Source: Ovoidimarina sp050299695 (GTDB lineage: Bacteria > Pseudomonadota > Alphaproteobacteria > Rhodobacterales > Rhodobacteraceae). Taken from it: 45,951 bases of DNA. Position 1 is the first letter of the stretch. The number at the start of each line of letters is the position of its first letter. The notes beneath the pieces were generated by a model. That model worked only from the letters and a program-made list of their open reading frames with translations, searched no databases and was not told where the DNA came from. The DNA lies in assembly GCA_050299695.1 (NCBI GenBank), contig JBNKWI010000019.1, positions 1-45,951 on the forward strand. The letters run 5' to 3'. A program made the translations under genes and the position numbers. Of the stretch, positions 35,321 to 44,691 are shown one piece after another.

Positions 35321-37324
35321 TCACATACTCCAGGTTTCGATCAGGCTAATGCATGCATTCAATATATCAGTGAATGCAACAATAAGAGGGAGAAAATCAA
35401 TGAACATGCAGTCCTTGCTGCGCAGTGTCTCGCTCACTGCAGCCATTCTCGTCGCCGCCACCGCCTCCGGCGCGATCGGCGTCTCGATCAGCACGCTCCT
35501 GTCCTCGCCGGGCCGCTTGTAGCGCAGCTTCAGGAAGCCGAGCTCCCCGTCCGTCGCAGTCGCCGTCGCTGTCGCCGTCACCTCGGCTGCGGGCGCATAG
35601 CGCAGGGGCCCGTTCAGCACCGCGGGCGAACCCACCGGCGTGATCTCGTAGATCGCCGTCACGCTGTGGCCGGCGCCGATATCGCCCGCGTCCACCTTGT
35701 CGTTGTTGAAATCCTCGCGGGCCAGCGCGCGGGTCTCGTAGCCGATCAGCCGGTACTCGGCCACCTCGGCCGGGTTGAACTCCACCTGGATCTTCACGTC
35801 ATTGGCGATCGGGAACAGCGCGCCGGTGAGCTGGTCCACCAGCACCTTCCGTGCCTCCGAAAGCGTGTCGATATAGGCGGCCTGACCGTTGCCGTTCTGC
35901 GCGAGCGCCTGCATCGTCGCGTCGTCGAGATTGCCCCGGCCGAAGCCCAGCACGCTCAGATAGGTCCCGCTCTTGCGCTTCTCGGCGATGAACTCCTCGA
36001 GCGCGTCCGGGTCCGACAGCCCGACATTGAAATCCCCGTCGGTGGCCAGGATCACCCGGGTGACCTCGCCGTCGGCCGCCATCCCTTCGGCCGTGGCATA
36101 GGCCTGCTGCAGCCCCGCCTGGCCTGCGGTGGAGCCGCCCGCCTCGAGCCGGTCGAGCGCCGCGAGGATCGTGCTCCGCTCCGCCGCCGGGGTCGGGTCG
36201 AGCACCCGGCCCGCGCTGCCCGCATAGGTGACGATGGAGACCTCGTCCTCTGGGCGCAGCTCCGCCAGCATCAGCCGGAACGACTGCTTCAGGAGCGGCA
36301 GCTTGTTGGCGTCCTGCATCGAGCCGGAGGTGTCGATCAGGAAGACGAGGTTCAGGGGCGGGCGGTCCTCCAGCGCCGGCAGCCGCCCCTGGATGCCGAT
36401 ATGGACGAGCTCGGTATCGGGGTTCCAGGGCGTCTCCACCACGTTGATCGTCGGCCGGAACGGGTCGGGCCCGTCCGGGGCGGGGTAGGCATAGGGGAAG
36501 TAGTTCACCATCTCCTCGACCCGCACCGCGTCCTTCGGCGGCAGCGCCCCGGCCATCAGCGAGGACCGCAGGACGCTCCAGGAGGCGGTGTCCACGTCAA
36601 TGGAGAAGGTCGAGACCGGATCTGTCGCGGTGACCTTCAGCGGGTTGGCCTTGGCGTTCGCGTAGACCTCGGTATCGGCCTCGGGCGTGACGAATTGCTC
36701 GCCGGGCGGGGGCGGGGCGATCATCTTCCGGGTTTCGGCCGCGGGCGCGCGCTGAGGGGCAATACCGGTGTAGTTCTGTACCGAAAGCGTGCCGGCCTGG
36801 CCGCCGGCAACGGCGGAATCCGCCTCGGCTTCCGCCGACGAAGTATCCGCCAACTGCCCGACGACCTCCGGCTTGGGGGCCGGCGCCGAGGGTTCCGCAA
36901 CCGGTGCGGGCTCCATCGCGACCACCTCCTCGCCCAGCGGTGCATCCACCGCGTCATCCACCGCCGGCCCCGCCGCCCGCTCGCGCCGCGCTTCCTCGGC
37001 GACCTCGGTCACGAGGCCCGGCTTCTCCGCCTTCTGCGTCGCGAGATCGCCCTCGCGCACCACCAGCACCGCCGCCACCGCGACCAGCGCCGTCGTCGCG
37101 GCAAGGCCGCCCTTCGTCGTCAAAACCCTGAACATGTCCGTCACTCCTTCGGTCAGGCGCGCCCAACCCGGGCGCTCCTGACTGGGACGCGCCGGCTGGC
37201 GCGATCCTTGGAGCCGGTCGAAATTTTCTTCCGCGAGCCGCAGATTGGACTCTTTCCGCTCCGGATCCGGAGCCGGGGTCGCGCCCCTCATCGCGGCGCG
37301 GAGAGTGTCGAACTCGTCGCTCAT
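35321..37324 (-). CDS. VWA-domain (YfbK-type) membrane protein, C-terminus truncated and replaced
   Basis: A 667-codon frame. The N-terminus (MSDEFDTLRAAMRG...NLRLAEENFDRLQ) is cytoplasmic, followed by a single membrane helix (about 75-88), a low-complexity Ala/Pro/Glu linker, and a VWA domain with the MIDAS motif DTSGSM and LATDGDFNVGL. Homologues of the YfbK family end in a DUF3520 domain with a RFAAAVxxFxxLLR stretch; here genuine sequence stops near IETPIAPEAVA (about 35465) and the rest of the frame (SETLRSKDCMF...) is antisense of a foreign signal peptide. So the protein lost its last 60-80 residues at an island junction. A six-base-like TA-coding repeat lies near 35545-35585. The start overlaps the sigma-factor stop by four bases. 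Confidence 0.8.
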   Translation of the reverse strand: MSDEFDTLRAAMRGATPAPDPERKESNLRLAEENFDRLQGSRQPARPSQERPGWARLTEGVTDMFRVLTTKGGLAATTALVAVAAVLVVREGDLATQKAEKPGLVTEVAEEARRERAAGPAVDDAVDAPLGEEVVAMEPAPVAEPSAPAPKPEVVGQLADTSSAEAEADSAVAGGQAGTLSVQNYTGIAPQRAPAAETRKMIAPPPPGEQFVTPEADTEVYANAKANPLKVTATDPVSTFSIDVDTASWSVLRSSLMAGALPPKDAVRVEEMVNYFPYAYPAPDGPDPFRPTINVVETPWNPDTELVHIGIQGRLPALEDRPPLNLVFLIDTSGSMQDANKLPLLKQSFRLMLAELRPEDEVSIVTYAGSAGRVLDPTPAAERSTILAALDRLEAGGSTAGQAGLQQAYATAEGMAADGEVTRVILATDGDFNVGLSDPDALEEFIAEKRKSGTYLSVLGFGRGNLDDATMQALAQNGNGQAAYIDTLSEARKVLVDQLTGALFPIANDVKIQVEFNPAEVAEYRLIGYETRALAREDFNNDKVDAGDIGAGHSVTAIYEITPVGSPAVLNGPLRYAPAAEVTATATATATDGELGFLKLRYKRPGEDRSVLIETPIAPEAVAATRMAAVSETLRSKDCMFIDFLPLIVAFTDILNACISLIETWSM
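35354..35378. promoter_or_regulatory. Palindrome upstream of truncated signal-peptide gene
   Basis: TGCATTCA (35354-35361) and TGAATGCA (35371-35378) are perfect 8-base inverted repeats with a 9-base AT-rich spacer, 21 bases before an ATG with an AAGAGGGAG Shine-Dalgarno. It looks like a regulator operator for the broken gene that follows. The surrounding 35,150-35,440 stretch is clearly AT-richer than the chromosome on either side. Confidence 0.5.
35400..35522 (+). pseudogene. 5' fragment of a secreted-protein gene (signal peptide only)
   Basis: ATG at 35400 starts a 40-codon frame, MNMQSLLRSVSLTAAILV followed by AATASG, a textbook signal peptide (two polar residues, Arg, hydrophobic core, A-x-A-like exit) of the sort found on periplasmic binding proteins. 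After about 22 codons the frame enters antisense of the VWA gene and stops at 35520-35522. It has a ribosome binding site and a palindrome upstream, so it is the intact 5' end of a gene cut at the island boundary. The identity of the gene is not recoverable here. Confidence 0.55.
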
Positions 37325-37866
37325 GCCTCGCTCTCCTCACGGTCCATGGCCCGAAGGCGCTTCTTCACCTCGGCCATCCGCCAGGCCACGGTGCCTTCCG
37401 ACACGCCGAGAATCTCGCCCGCCTCGGCTTGCGTCATCCCCTCGTCGAGCACCAGCGCCAGCGTGTCGCGCAAAGCCTCGGGCAGGGCGAGCATCGCATT
37501 GGCCAGCCAGTCCTGCCGCGCCGCGTCCTCGTCCATCGCCGCGCGGCGGTTCAGTTCCCAGTCGCCCCAGCCCTCGGCGGCGCGGGCATGGGTCGCAGCG
37601 CGGCGGCGCCGGTCATGCGCGGCGTTCACCGCTACCCGGTAGAGCCAGGTCGTGACCCGCGCGCGGCCCTCGTAGCCCGCGAGCTTCACCGGCAGGGCGG
37701 CGCAGATGTCCTGCGTCAGGTCCTCGGCGGCGTCGCGGCGCCCGGTCAGACGGAAGCACAGGCCGAACAGCCTGTCGTAGTGCCGCGCGAGCAGCGCCGC
37801 GAACGCGTCGCGGTCGCCGCCGGCGGCGGCGAGGGCCAGGGCCTCGTCGGAAGTCGACATGCGCAT
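37321..37866 (-). CDS. ECF RNA polymerase sigma factor
   Basis: A 181-residue sigma-70 ECF protein. Region 2 (about 20-85) reads DAFAALLARHYDRLFGLCFRLTGRRDAAEDLTQDICAALPVKLAGYEGRARVTTWLYRVAVNAAHDRRR. Region 4 (about 125-175) has ALPEALRDTLALVLDEGMTQAEAGEILGVSEGTVAWRMAEVKKRLR. It overlaps the VWA gene by four bases; that pairing of an ECF sigma with a membrane VWA protein suggests the VWA protein's N-terminus acts as its anti-sigma factor. ATG at 37866 and 37860 are both possible starts. Confidence 0.9.
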   Translation of the reverse strand: MRMSTSDEALALAAAGGDRDAFAALLARHYDRLFGLCFRLTGRRDAAEDLTQDICAALPVKLAGYEGRARVTTWLYRVAVNAAHDRRRRAATHARAAEGWGDWELNRRAAMDEDAARQDWLANAMLALPEALRDTLALVLDEGMTQAEAGEILGVSEGTVAWRMAEVKKRLRAMDREESEA

Positions 37867-37923
37867 CACGATGGATAGGACGCGGGCCGCGCGTCAATCC
37901 TTGGCGGTGCCGCGAAAGATTTT

Positions 37924-38481
37924 CTACCAGACGTCGCCCGCGATGTAGAACAGCCGGTTCCGCGCCGGATCGAGGATCATCAGCCCCTCGGTCGCGGCGT
38001 CATAGACCATGGTCGCGCCGGGGCGGGTGAGCGCCTCATGGAGGAAGCCCTGGACCCGCTTGTTCCCGAGGCAGGGGCCGGAGAGCGAGCCCGCCGCAAG
38101 CGCCTCCTTGCCGAAAGTGCCGGCGCCCGTGAGCAGCATCGCGTCGGTCATCGCGGTGGGCGAGAGCCCGGGGATCCGGATCGCCGCCACGCCTTCGGAC
38201 CGGAGCGCCGCCTTGGCCCTTTCCGGATGGTCCTGCACCGCGAGCTCGGGCCGGGGCCGGTCGACCCGGACATGGATCAGGGCGGCGGTGCAGCGCATGT
38301 GCGACTCGAAATAGTAGGTCTTGCCGAGGAAGAACCACTGGTCCAGATGCGCGCGCAACTCGGCCTCGCCGTCGCGCGCGCAGCTTCCCGCGACCAGGGC
38401 CGCGACGAGCGCGATGGCCAGGCGCGTCCCGCCCGGGATATGTCCTCTCCTCTTGGCCATGGCCCTTGCGCGGATCGACAT
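37924..38481 (-). CDS. Predicted lipoprotein of unknown function
   Basis: A 185-residue protein with a basic N-terminus, a hydrophobic leader (GTRLAIALVAALVAGSC) and a lipobox-like AGSC near residue 34. The mature part has LDQWFFLGKTYYFESHMRCTAALIHVRVD and GLMILDPARNRLFYIAGDVW, with a conserved-looking Cys and several aromatic residues. I do not recognise the family. A start at 38460 (MAKRRGH) is also plausible, with a better-spaced ribosome site. It lies between the sigma operon and yejA and is transcribed alone. Confidence 0.65.
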   Translation of the reverse strand: MSIRARAMAKRRGHIPGGTRLAIALVAALVAGSCARDGEAELRAHLDQWFFLGKTYYFESHMRCTAALIHVRVDRPRPELAVQDHPERAKAALRSEGVAAIRIPGLSPTAMTDAMLLTGAGTFGKEALAAGSLSGPCLGNKRVQGFLHEALTRPGATMVYDAATEGLMILDPARNRLFYIAGDVW

Positions 38482-38705
38482 CGAACGACGGCGCAGCCTA
38501 GCCGGTCAGGGCTAACGCGAGATTTACGGGTGCCGGCCCGCCGATGCGCGGGGATTCGCGGGCCGGACGGGCGGAAAGGTTCCGTGGCTTCCGGGAATCA
38601 TCACCGAAACTTCAACGCCATACCGCTTGCAGTGGCCGGCTCGCGCGAATTAGCTATTAATTAATGACAAGAACGACATGATCGCGCAGCACACGGAGAC
38701 CCCCC

Positions 38706-40610
38706 ATGACCTCCCACCGGACGCAGTCTGCTGCCGCCCACGGTTCGCGTGGACGGGCGCCCATCCGTGCAGTCTGGGCCGCCACGCTGGCCTTCGGCGC
38801 GCTCGCAGCAGGCTCCGGCTGGGCTCAGGAAGGCGAGGAGATCATCGTCAGCCACGGCTACAACGAATACGACGCGTTGAAATACGGTCCCGATTTCGAC
38901 CATCTGGACTACGTCAGTCCCGACGCGCCGCTCGGCGGCGAGATCAGCATCTCGGCGCTTGGCTCCTTCGACAGCATGAACGCCTATGCGACGCTGGACG
39001 GCAATCCCGGCGTGATGTCGACCTTCATATACGAAGACATGATGATCGGCACCGACGACGAGGTGAACTCCTCCTACTGCCTGCTCTGCGAGACGCTGGA
39101 ATACCCCGAGAGTCAGGACTGGGTGATCTTCAACCTGCGCCGCGACGTGAAGTTCTCCGACGACACGCCGATGACCGCCGAGGACATCCTCTTCACCCAC
39201 AATCTCCTGATCGAGCAGGGCACGCCCTCCTATGCGGCCTATGTCAAGAAGATGGTGGCGAAGGCCGAGGTGCTCGACCCCTACCGGATCAAGTTCACCT
39301 TCGCGGACGGGGTCCCGCGCAAGGGGCTTATCACCCAGATGGGCAGCCTGCCGGCCTGGTCGAAGGCCTGGTACGAGAAGACCGGTGCGCGGCTCGACGA
39401 GGCGCGGCTGGAGATCAGCCCGGGCACCGGCGAATACATGCTCGACGGCGTCGATGTGGGACGGCGGATCTCGTTCAAGCGGAACCCGGACTACTGGGGA
39501 GCCGACCACCCGCTGATGCGCGGGCGGGGGAACTACGACCGGATCCGCGTCGAGTATTTCGGCGACAGTTCGGCGGCCTTCGAGGCGTTCAAGGCGGGCG
39601 AATACACGTTCCGGCAGGAGAACAGCTCGCTGCAATGGGCCACCCAGTACGACTTCCCGGGCGTCAAGGACGGTACGATCGCGAAGGAGACCCTGCCCGA
39701 CGGGACGCTGCCGACGGCGACCGGGTTCGTCTTCAACATGCGCGACCCGAAATTCGCCGACCGCAACCTGCGGCTGGCGTTGGGGCTGATGTACAACTTC
39801 ACCTGGACGAACGAGAACCTGCAATACGGGCTCTTCACCCAGCGCACGTCGTTCTGGGAGAACGACCGGCTGAAGGCCCAGGGCCTGCCCGAGGGGCTGG
39901 AACTGCAATATCTCGAGGAATTCCGCGACCAGCTGCCCGAGGCGATCTTCACCGAGCCCGCCGTTCTGCCCCATGAAAGCGGCCCCCGCCCGCTCGACCG
40001 GGGCAATCTGCGGAAGGCGCTCAAGCTGATGGCCGAGGCGGGCTACGAACCCGGCGACGACGGCATGCTCCGCGACAAGGACGGCAAGACCCTCGACATC
40101 GAGTTCATCGAGGACACCCAGTCCTTCGACCGGATCATCACGCCCTATATCGAGAACCTGAAGGCGCTAGGCGTGAACGCCCGCTACAACCGCATCGACC
40201 CGAGCCAGTACCAGGCGCGCACCCAGTCGAACGATTTCGAGATGCTGTTCGGTGCCTACCGCACCGGCCTCGTCGAAGGCTCGGGACTCCAGCAGCGCTT
40301 CGGCTGCGAGGACCGCGACGACGTGTTCAACCCGGCGGGCTACTGCAACCCGGTGGTCGACGCGCTTACGGAGAAGGTGATCGAGGCCGAGACCTATGAC
40401 GAGATGTCGGCCGCCGTCCGCGCCATCGACCGGATCATGCGCCACGACTACTTCATGGTCCCGGTCTGGATGCTCCAGGAGAACTGGGTCGCCTATTACG
40501 ACATGTACGAATATCCCGAGACCCTGCCCGAATTCGGGCTCGGCTATCTCGATTACTGGTGGGTCAACCCCGACAAGGCCGCCGCGTTGAAAAGCGCGGG
40601 CAAGCTCTGA
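38706..40610 (+). CDS. yejA: Peptide ABC importer substrate-binding protein YejA
   Basis: A 634-residue family 5 extracellular solute-binding protein. A signal peptide ends near residue 40 (GSGWA|QEGEEI). The start GYNEYDALKYGPDFDHLDYVSPDAPLGGEISI is the YejA/microcin C-binding type; NLRRDVKFSDDTPMTAEDILFTHN is the SBP_bac_5 signature. In E. coli YejABEF imports oligopeptides and microcin C. It heads the operon yejABEF, with yejB 10 bases downstream. A weak promoter, TTGCAG near 38627 plus an AT-rich TTAGCTATTAAT at 38650, lies about 45 bases before the ATG. Confidence 0.92.
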   Translation: MTSHRTQSAAAHGSRGRAPIRAVWAATLAFGALAAGSGWAQEGEEIIVSHGYNEYDALKYGPDFDHLDYVSPDAPLGGEISISALGSFDSMNAYATLDGNPGVMSTFIYEDMMIGTDDEVNSSYCLLCETLEYPESQDWVIFNLRRDVKFSDDTPMTAEDILFTHNLLIEQGTPSYAAYVKKMVAKAEVLDPYRIKFTFADGVPRKGLITQMGSLPAWSKAWYEKTGARLDEARLEISPGTGEYMLDGVDVGRRISFKRNPDYWGADHPLMRGRGNYDRIRVEYFGDSSAAFEAFKAGEYTFRQENSSLQWATQYDFPGVKDGTIAKETLPDGTLPTATGFVFNMRDPKFADRNLRLALGLMYNFTWTNENLQYGLFTQRTSFWENDRLKAQGLPEGLELQYLEEFRDQLPEAIFTEPAVLPHESGPRPLDRGNLRKALKLMAEAGYEPGDDGMLRDKDGKTLDIEFIEDTQSFDRIITPYIENLKALGVNARYNRIDPSQYQARTQSNDFEMLFGAYRTGLVEGSGLQQRFGCEDRDDVFNPAGYCNPVVDALTEKVIEAETYDEMSAAVRAIDRIMRHDYFMVPVWMLQENWVAYYDMYEYPETLPEFGLGYLDYWWVNPDKAAALKSAGKL

Positions 40611-40620
40611 CGGCGCGGCA

Positions 40621-41703
40621 ATGGGCGCCTATATCCTCCGCCGGCTGCTTCTGGTGATCCCGACGCTTCTCGGCATCATGATCATCAACTTCACGCTGGT
40701 GCAGTTCGTCCCCGGCGGGCCGATCGAGCAGATCCTGGCCAAGCTCGAGGGCTCGGGCGACGTGTTCGAGGGGATCGCGGGCGGCGGCGGCGACACGTTC
40801 GACCAGAGCGCCGAGGACAACGGCTATGTGGGCGGCCGCGGCCTGCCGCCGGAGTTCATCAAGCAGCTCGAGGTCCAATTCGGCTTCGACAAGCCGCCGC
40901 TCGAACGCTTCGTCGACATGATGTGGGACTATATCCGCTTCGATTTCGGCAACAGCTATTTCCGCTCCAAGGGCGTGCTCGACCTCGTCTGGGAGAAGAT
41001 GCCGGTCTCGATCACGCTCGGCCTCTGGTCGACGCTGATCGCCTATATGGTCTCGATCCCGCTCGGCATCCGCAAGGCGGTGAAGGACGGCTCCTCCTTC
41101 GACACCTGGACCTCCGGAGCGATCATTATCGGCTACGCGATCCCGGGCTTCCTGTTCGCGATCCTGCTCGTCGTGCTGTTCGCCGGCGGCTCCTACTGGC
41201 AGATCTTCCCACTCCGCGGGCTCACCTCGGACGATTGGGACCAGCTCAGCCTCGTCGGCAAGGCACTCGACTATCTCTGGCACATCGCGCTGCCGGTCTT
41301 CGCCTCGTCGATCTCGGGCTTCGCGACGCTGACGCTGCTCACGAAGAACAGCTTCCTCGACGAGATCAAGAAGCAATACGTGGTCACCGCCAAGGCCAAG
41401 GGCCTGGCCGAGCGCCGGGTGCTCTACGGCCATGTCTTCCGCAACGCCATGCTGATCGTGATCGCGGGATTCCCGTCGGTGTTCTTCGGCGTGTTCTTCG
41501 GCGGCTCGCTGATCATCGAGACGCTGTTCTCGCTGGACGGGCTCGGGCGGCTCGGCTTCGAGGCCGCCGTCGCGCGGGACTATCCGGTGATCTTCGGCAC
41601 GCTGTTCTTCTTCGGCCTGATCGGCCTCGTCGTGGGGATCCTCTCGGACCTCATGTATGTCTTCGTCGATCCCCGGATCGATTTCGAGACGCGGGAGACC
41701 TGA
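40621..41703 (+). CDS. yejB: Peptide ABC importer permease YejB
   Basis: A 360-residue inner-membrane permease with six helices. The N-terminal GAYILRRLLLVIPTLLGIMIINFTLVQFVPGGPIEQ is the DppB/OppB-type start; a long periplasmic loop follows (about 37-130) with a Gly/Asp-rich segment. The EAA-like loop includes AKGLAERRVLYGHVFRNAMLIVI. Length is close to E. coli YejB. It pairs with YejE to form the channel; yejE starts five bases after its stop. Confidence 0.93.
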   Translation: MGAYILRRLLLVIPTLLGIMIINFTLVQFVPGGPIEQILAKLEGSGDVFEGIAGGGGDTFDQSAEDNGYVGGRGLPPEFIKQLEVQFGFDKPPLERFVDMMWDYIRFDFGNSYFRSKGVLDLVWEKMPVSITLGLWSTLIAYMVSIPLGIRKAVKDGSSFDTWTSGAIIIGYAIPGFLFAILLVVLFAGGSYWQIFPLRGLTSDDWDQLSLVGKALDYLWHIALPVFASSISGFATLTLLTKNSFLDEIKKQYVVTAKAKGLAERRVLYGHVFRNAMLIVIAGFPSVFFGVFFGGSLIIETLFSLDGLGRLGFEAAVARDYPVIFGTLFFFGLIGLVVGILSDLMYVFVDPRIDFETRET

Positions 41704-41707
41704 GCCC

Positions 41708-42891
41708 ATGTCGGTCGCCGAGAACCTGCCGCCCCCCGAGCCCGCCGCGCCGGACTCCCGGCCGGCCCTGCCGCCGAAGCGCGGGCGTTTCGAGCTATCG
41801 CCGATCAACAAGCGCCGCTGGCGGAATTTCCGGGCGAACCGCCGCGCGTTCTGGTCGCTGTGGATCTTCACGGTGCTGTTCGGCCTCTCGCTCTTCGCGG
41901 AGTTCATCGCCAACGACAAGCCGATCCTGGTCCAGTACCGCGGCGGCTACTACATGCCGGTCCTCAAGTTCTATCCCGAGACGGCTTTCGGCGGCGATTT
42001 CAAGACCGAGGCGATCTACCGCGACCCGGAGGTGAAATGCCTGATCGCCACGGGCGGGCTCGAGGACTGCTTCGACGATCCCGAGGCGATCATGGAGGAG
42101 GCCGAGACCGGCGTGGTGAACGGCGAGGCGATCGAGAAGGGCTGGGCGATCTGGCCGCCGATCCCCTACCATTATTCCCGCCCCGTCCCGATCCCCGGCG
42201 CCGCGCCGTCGCCGCCGACCAGGGACAACTGGCTCGGCACCGACGACACCAAGCGCGACGTGGTGGCGCGGGTGATCTACGGCTTCCGGCTCTCGGTCCT
42301 CTTCGCGCTAATCGTGACGATCTGCGGCTCGATCATCGGCATCATCGCGGGCGCGGTGCAGGGTTTCTTCGGCGGCTGGCTCGACCTGGTGTTCCAGCGG
42401 ATCCTGGAAATCTACGCCTCGACGCCGTCGATCTACGTCATCATCATCCTCTTCGCGATCCTCGGGCGAAGTTTCTGGCTCCTCGTCGGCATCACCATCC
42501 TGTTCGGCTGGCCCTCGCTCGTCGGCGTGGTCCGGGCCGAGTTCCTGCGGGCCCGGAACTTCGAATATGTCCGCGCCGCCCGCGCGCTCGGCGTCTCCAA
42601 CGCCACGATCATGTTCCGCCACATCCTGCCCAACGCCATGGTGGCGACGCTGACGCTGATGCCCTTCATCGTCACCGGCGCGATCTCCACGCTCGCCGGG
42701 CTCGATTTCCTCGGCTTCGGCCTGCCGTCCAACGCGCCCTCGCTCGGTGAGCTCACGCTCCAGGCCAAGCAGAACCTGCAGGCGCCCTGGCTCGGCTTCA
42801 CCGCCTTCTTCACCTTCGCAATCATGCTTTCGCTCCTGGTCTTCATCTTCGAGGGCGTGCGCGACGCCTTCGACCCCAGAAAGACCTTCCA

Positions 42892-42895
<4 letters not shown>
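41708..42895 (+). CDS. yejE: Peptide ABC importer permease YejE
   Basis: A 395-residue permease. After a Pro-rich cytoplasmic N-terminus comes the first helix (about 47-65), then an unusually long periplasmic stretch (about 66-190) with an acidic GLEDCFDDPEAIMEEAETG segment holding a Cys pair, and then five helices. NWLGTDDTKRDVVARVIYGFRLSVL is the DppC-type entry into the core, and ARALGVSNATIMFRHILPNAMVATLTLMPF is the EAA loop. Its stop overlaps the yejF start (GTGA). ATG at 41708 gives the expected N-terminus. Confidence 0.92.
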
Positions 42896-44490
<1,595 letters not shown>

Positions 44491-44520
44491 GCCGACCTTA
44501 CTGCCGCGACGGCTGTCCAA

Positions 44521-44690
44521 TGCCCCCCGCCCGAACAGCGCCGAAGGCTGCCCGTGCGAGCGCCTGCCCGCTCCACGGGCTGGCGCTCTGGTCACGTTTG
44601 CGCGGACCTTGGAGGTCGGAGGCCGGTGGCACCATAAATCGCGCCGATCACTCCGTTCCGGCGCCATCCCGCGGGCAGGCGCTCGCCCGA
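44521..44690 (-). repeat. MITE-like element, copy 2 (terminal inverted repeats)
   Basis: The reverse strand of this stretch matches the copy at 13713-13908. Its terminal repeats are GGGCAGGCGCTCGCCC at 44673-44688 and GTGCGAGCGCCTGCCC at 44554-44569 (one mismatch). Shared interior words (CGATTTATGG, CCGCGCAAACGT, ACCAGAGCGCCAGCCCG on the minus strand) and the flank TTCGGCGC..GTTCGGGCGGGG out to about 44521 confirm the match. It lies between the convergent yejF and penicillin-binding protein genes, and the stop codon of the latter begins right beside it. Confidence 0.8.
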
Positions 44691-44691
44691 C

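Noticed and set aside
35122..35353. Possible attachment-site duplicate of the tRNA-Leu 3' end at the right edge of the island
   Set aside because: I looked for the T-arm/acceptor sequence (GGTTCGAGTCC...CCTGGGCACCA) and saw no match there; an att site is not supported.
35545..35585. Short GTCGCC-like tandem repeat in the VWA gene
   Set aside because: It encodes a Thr-Ala run in a low-complexity part of the protein; too short and imperfect to treat as a functional repeat.
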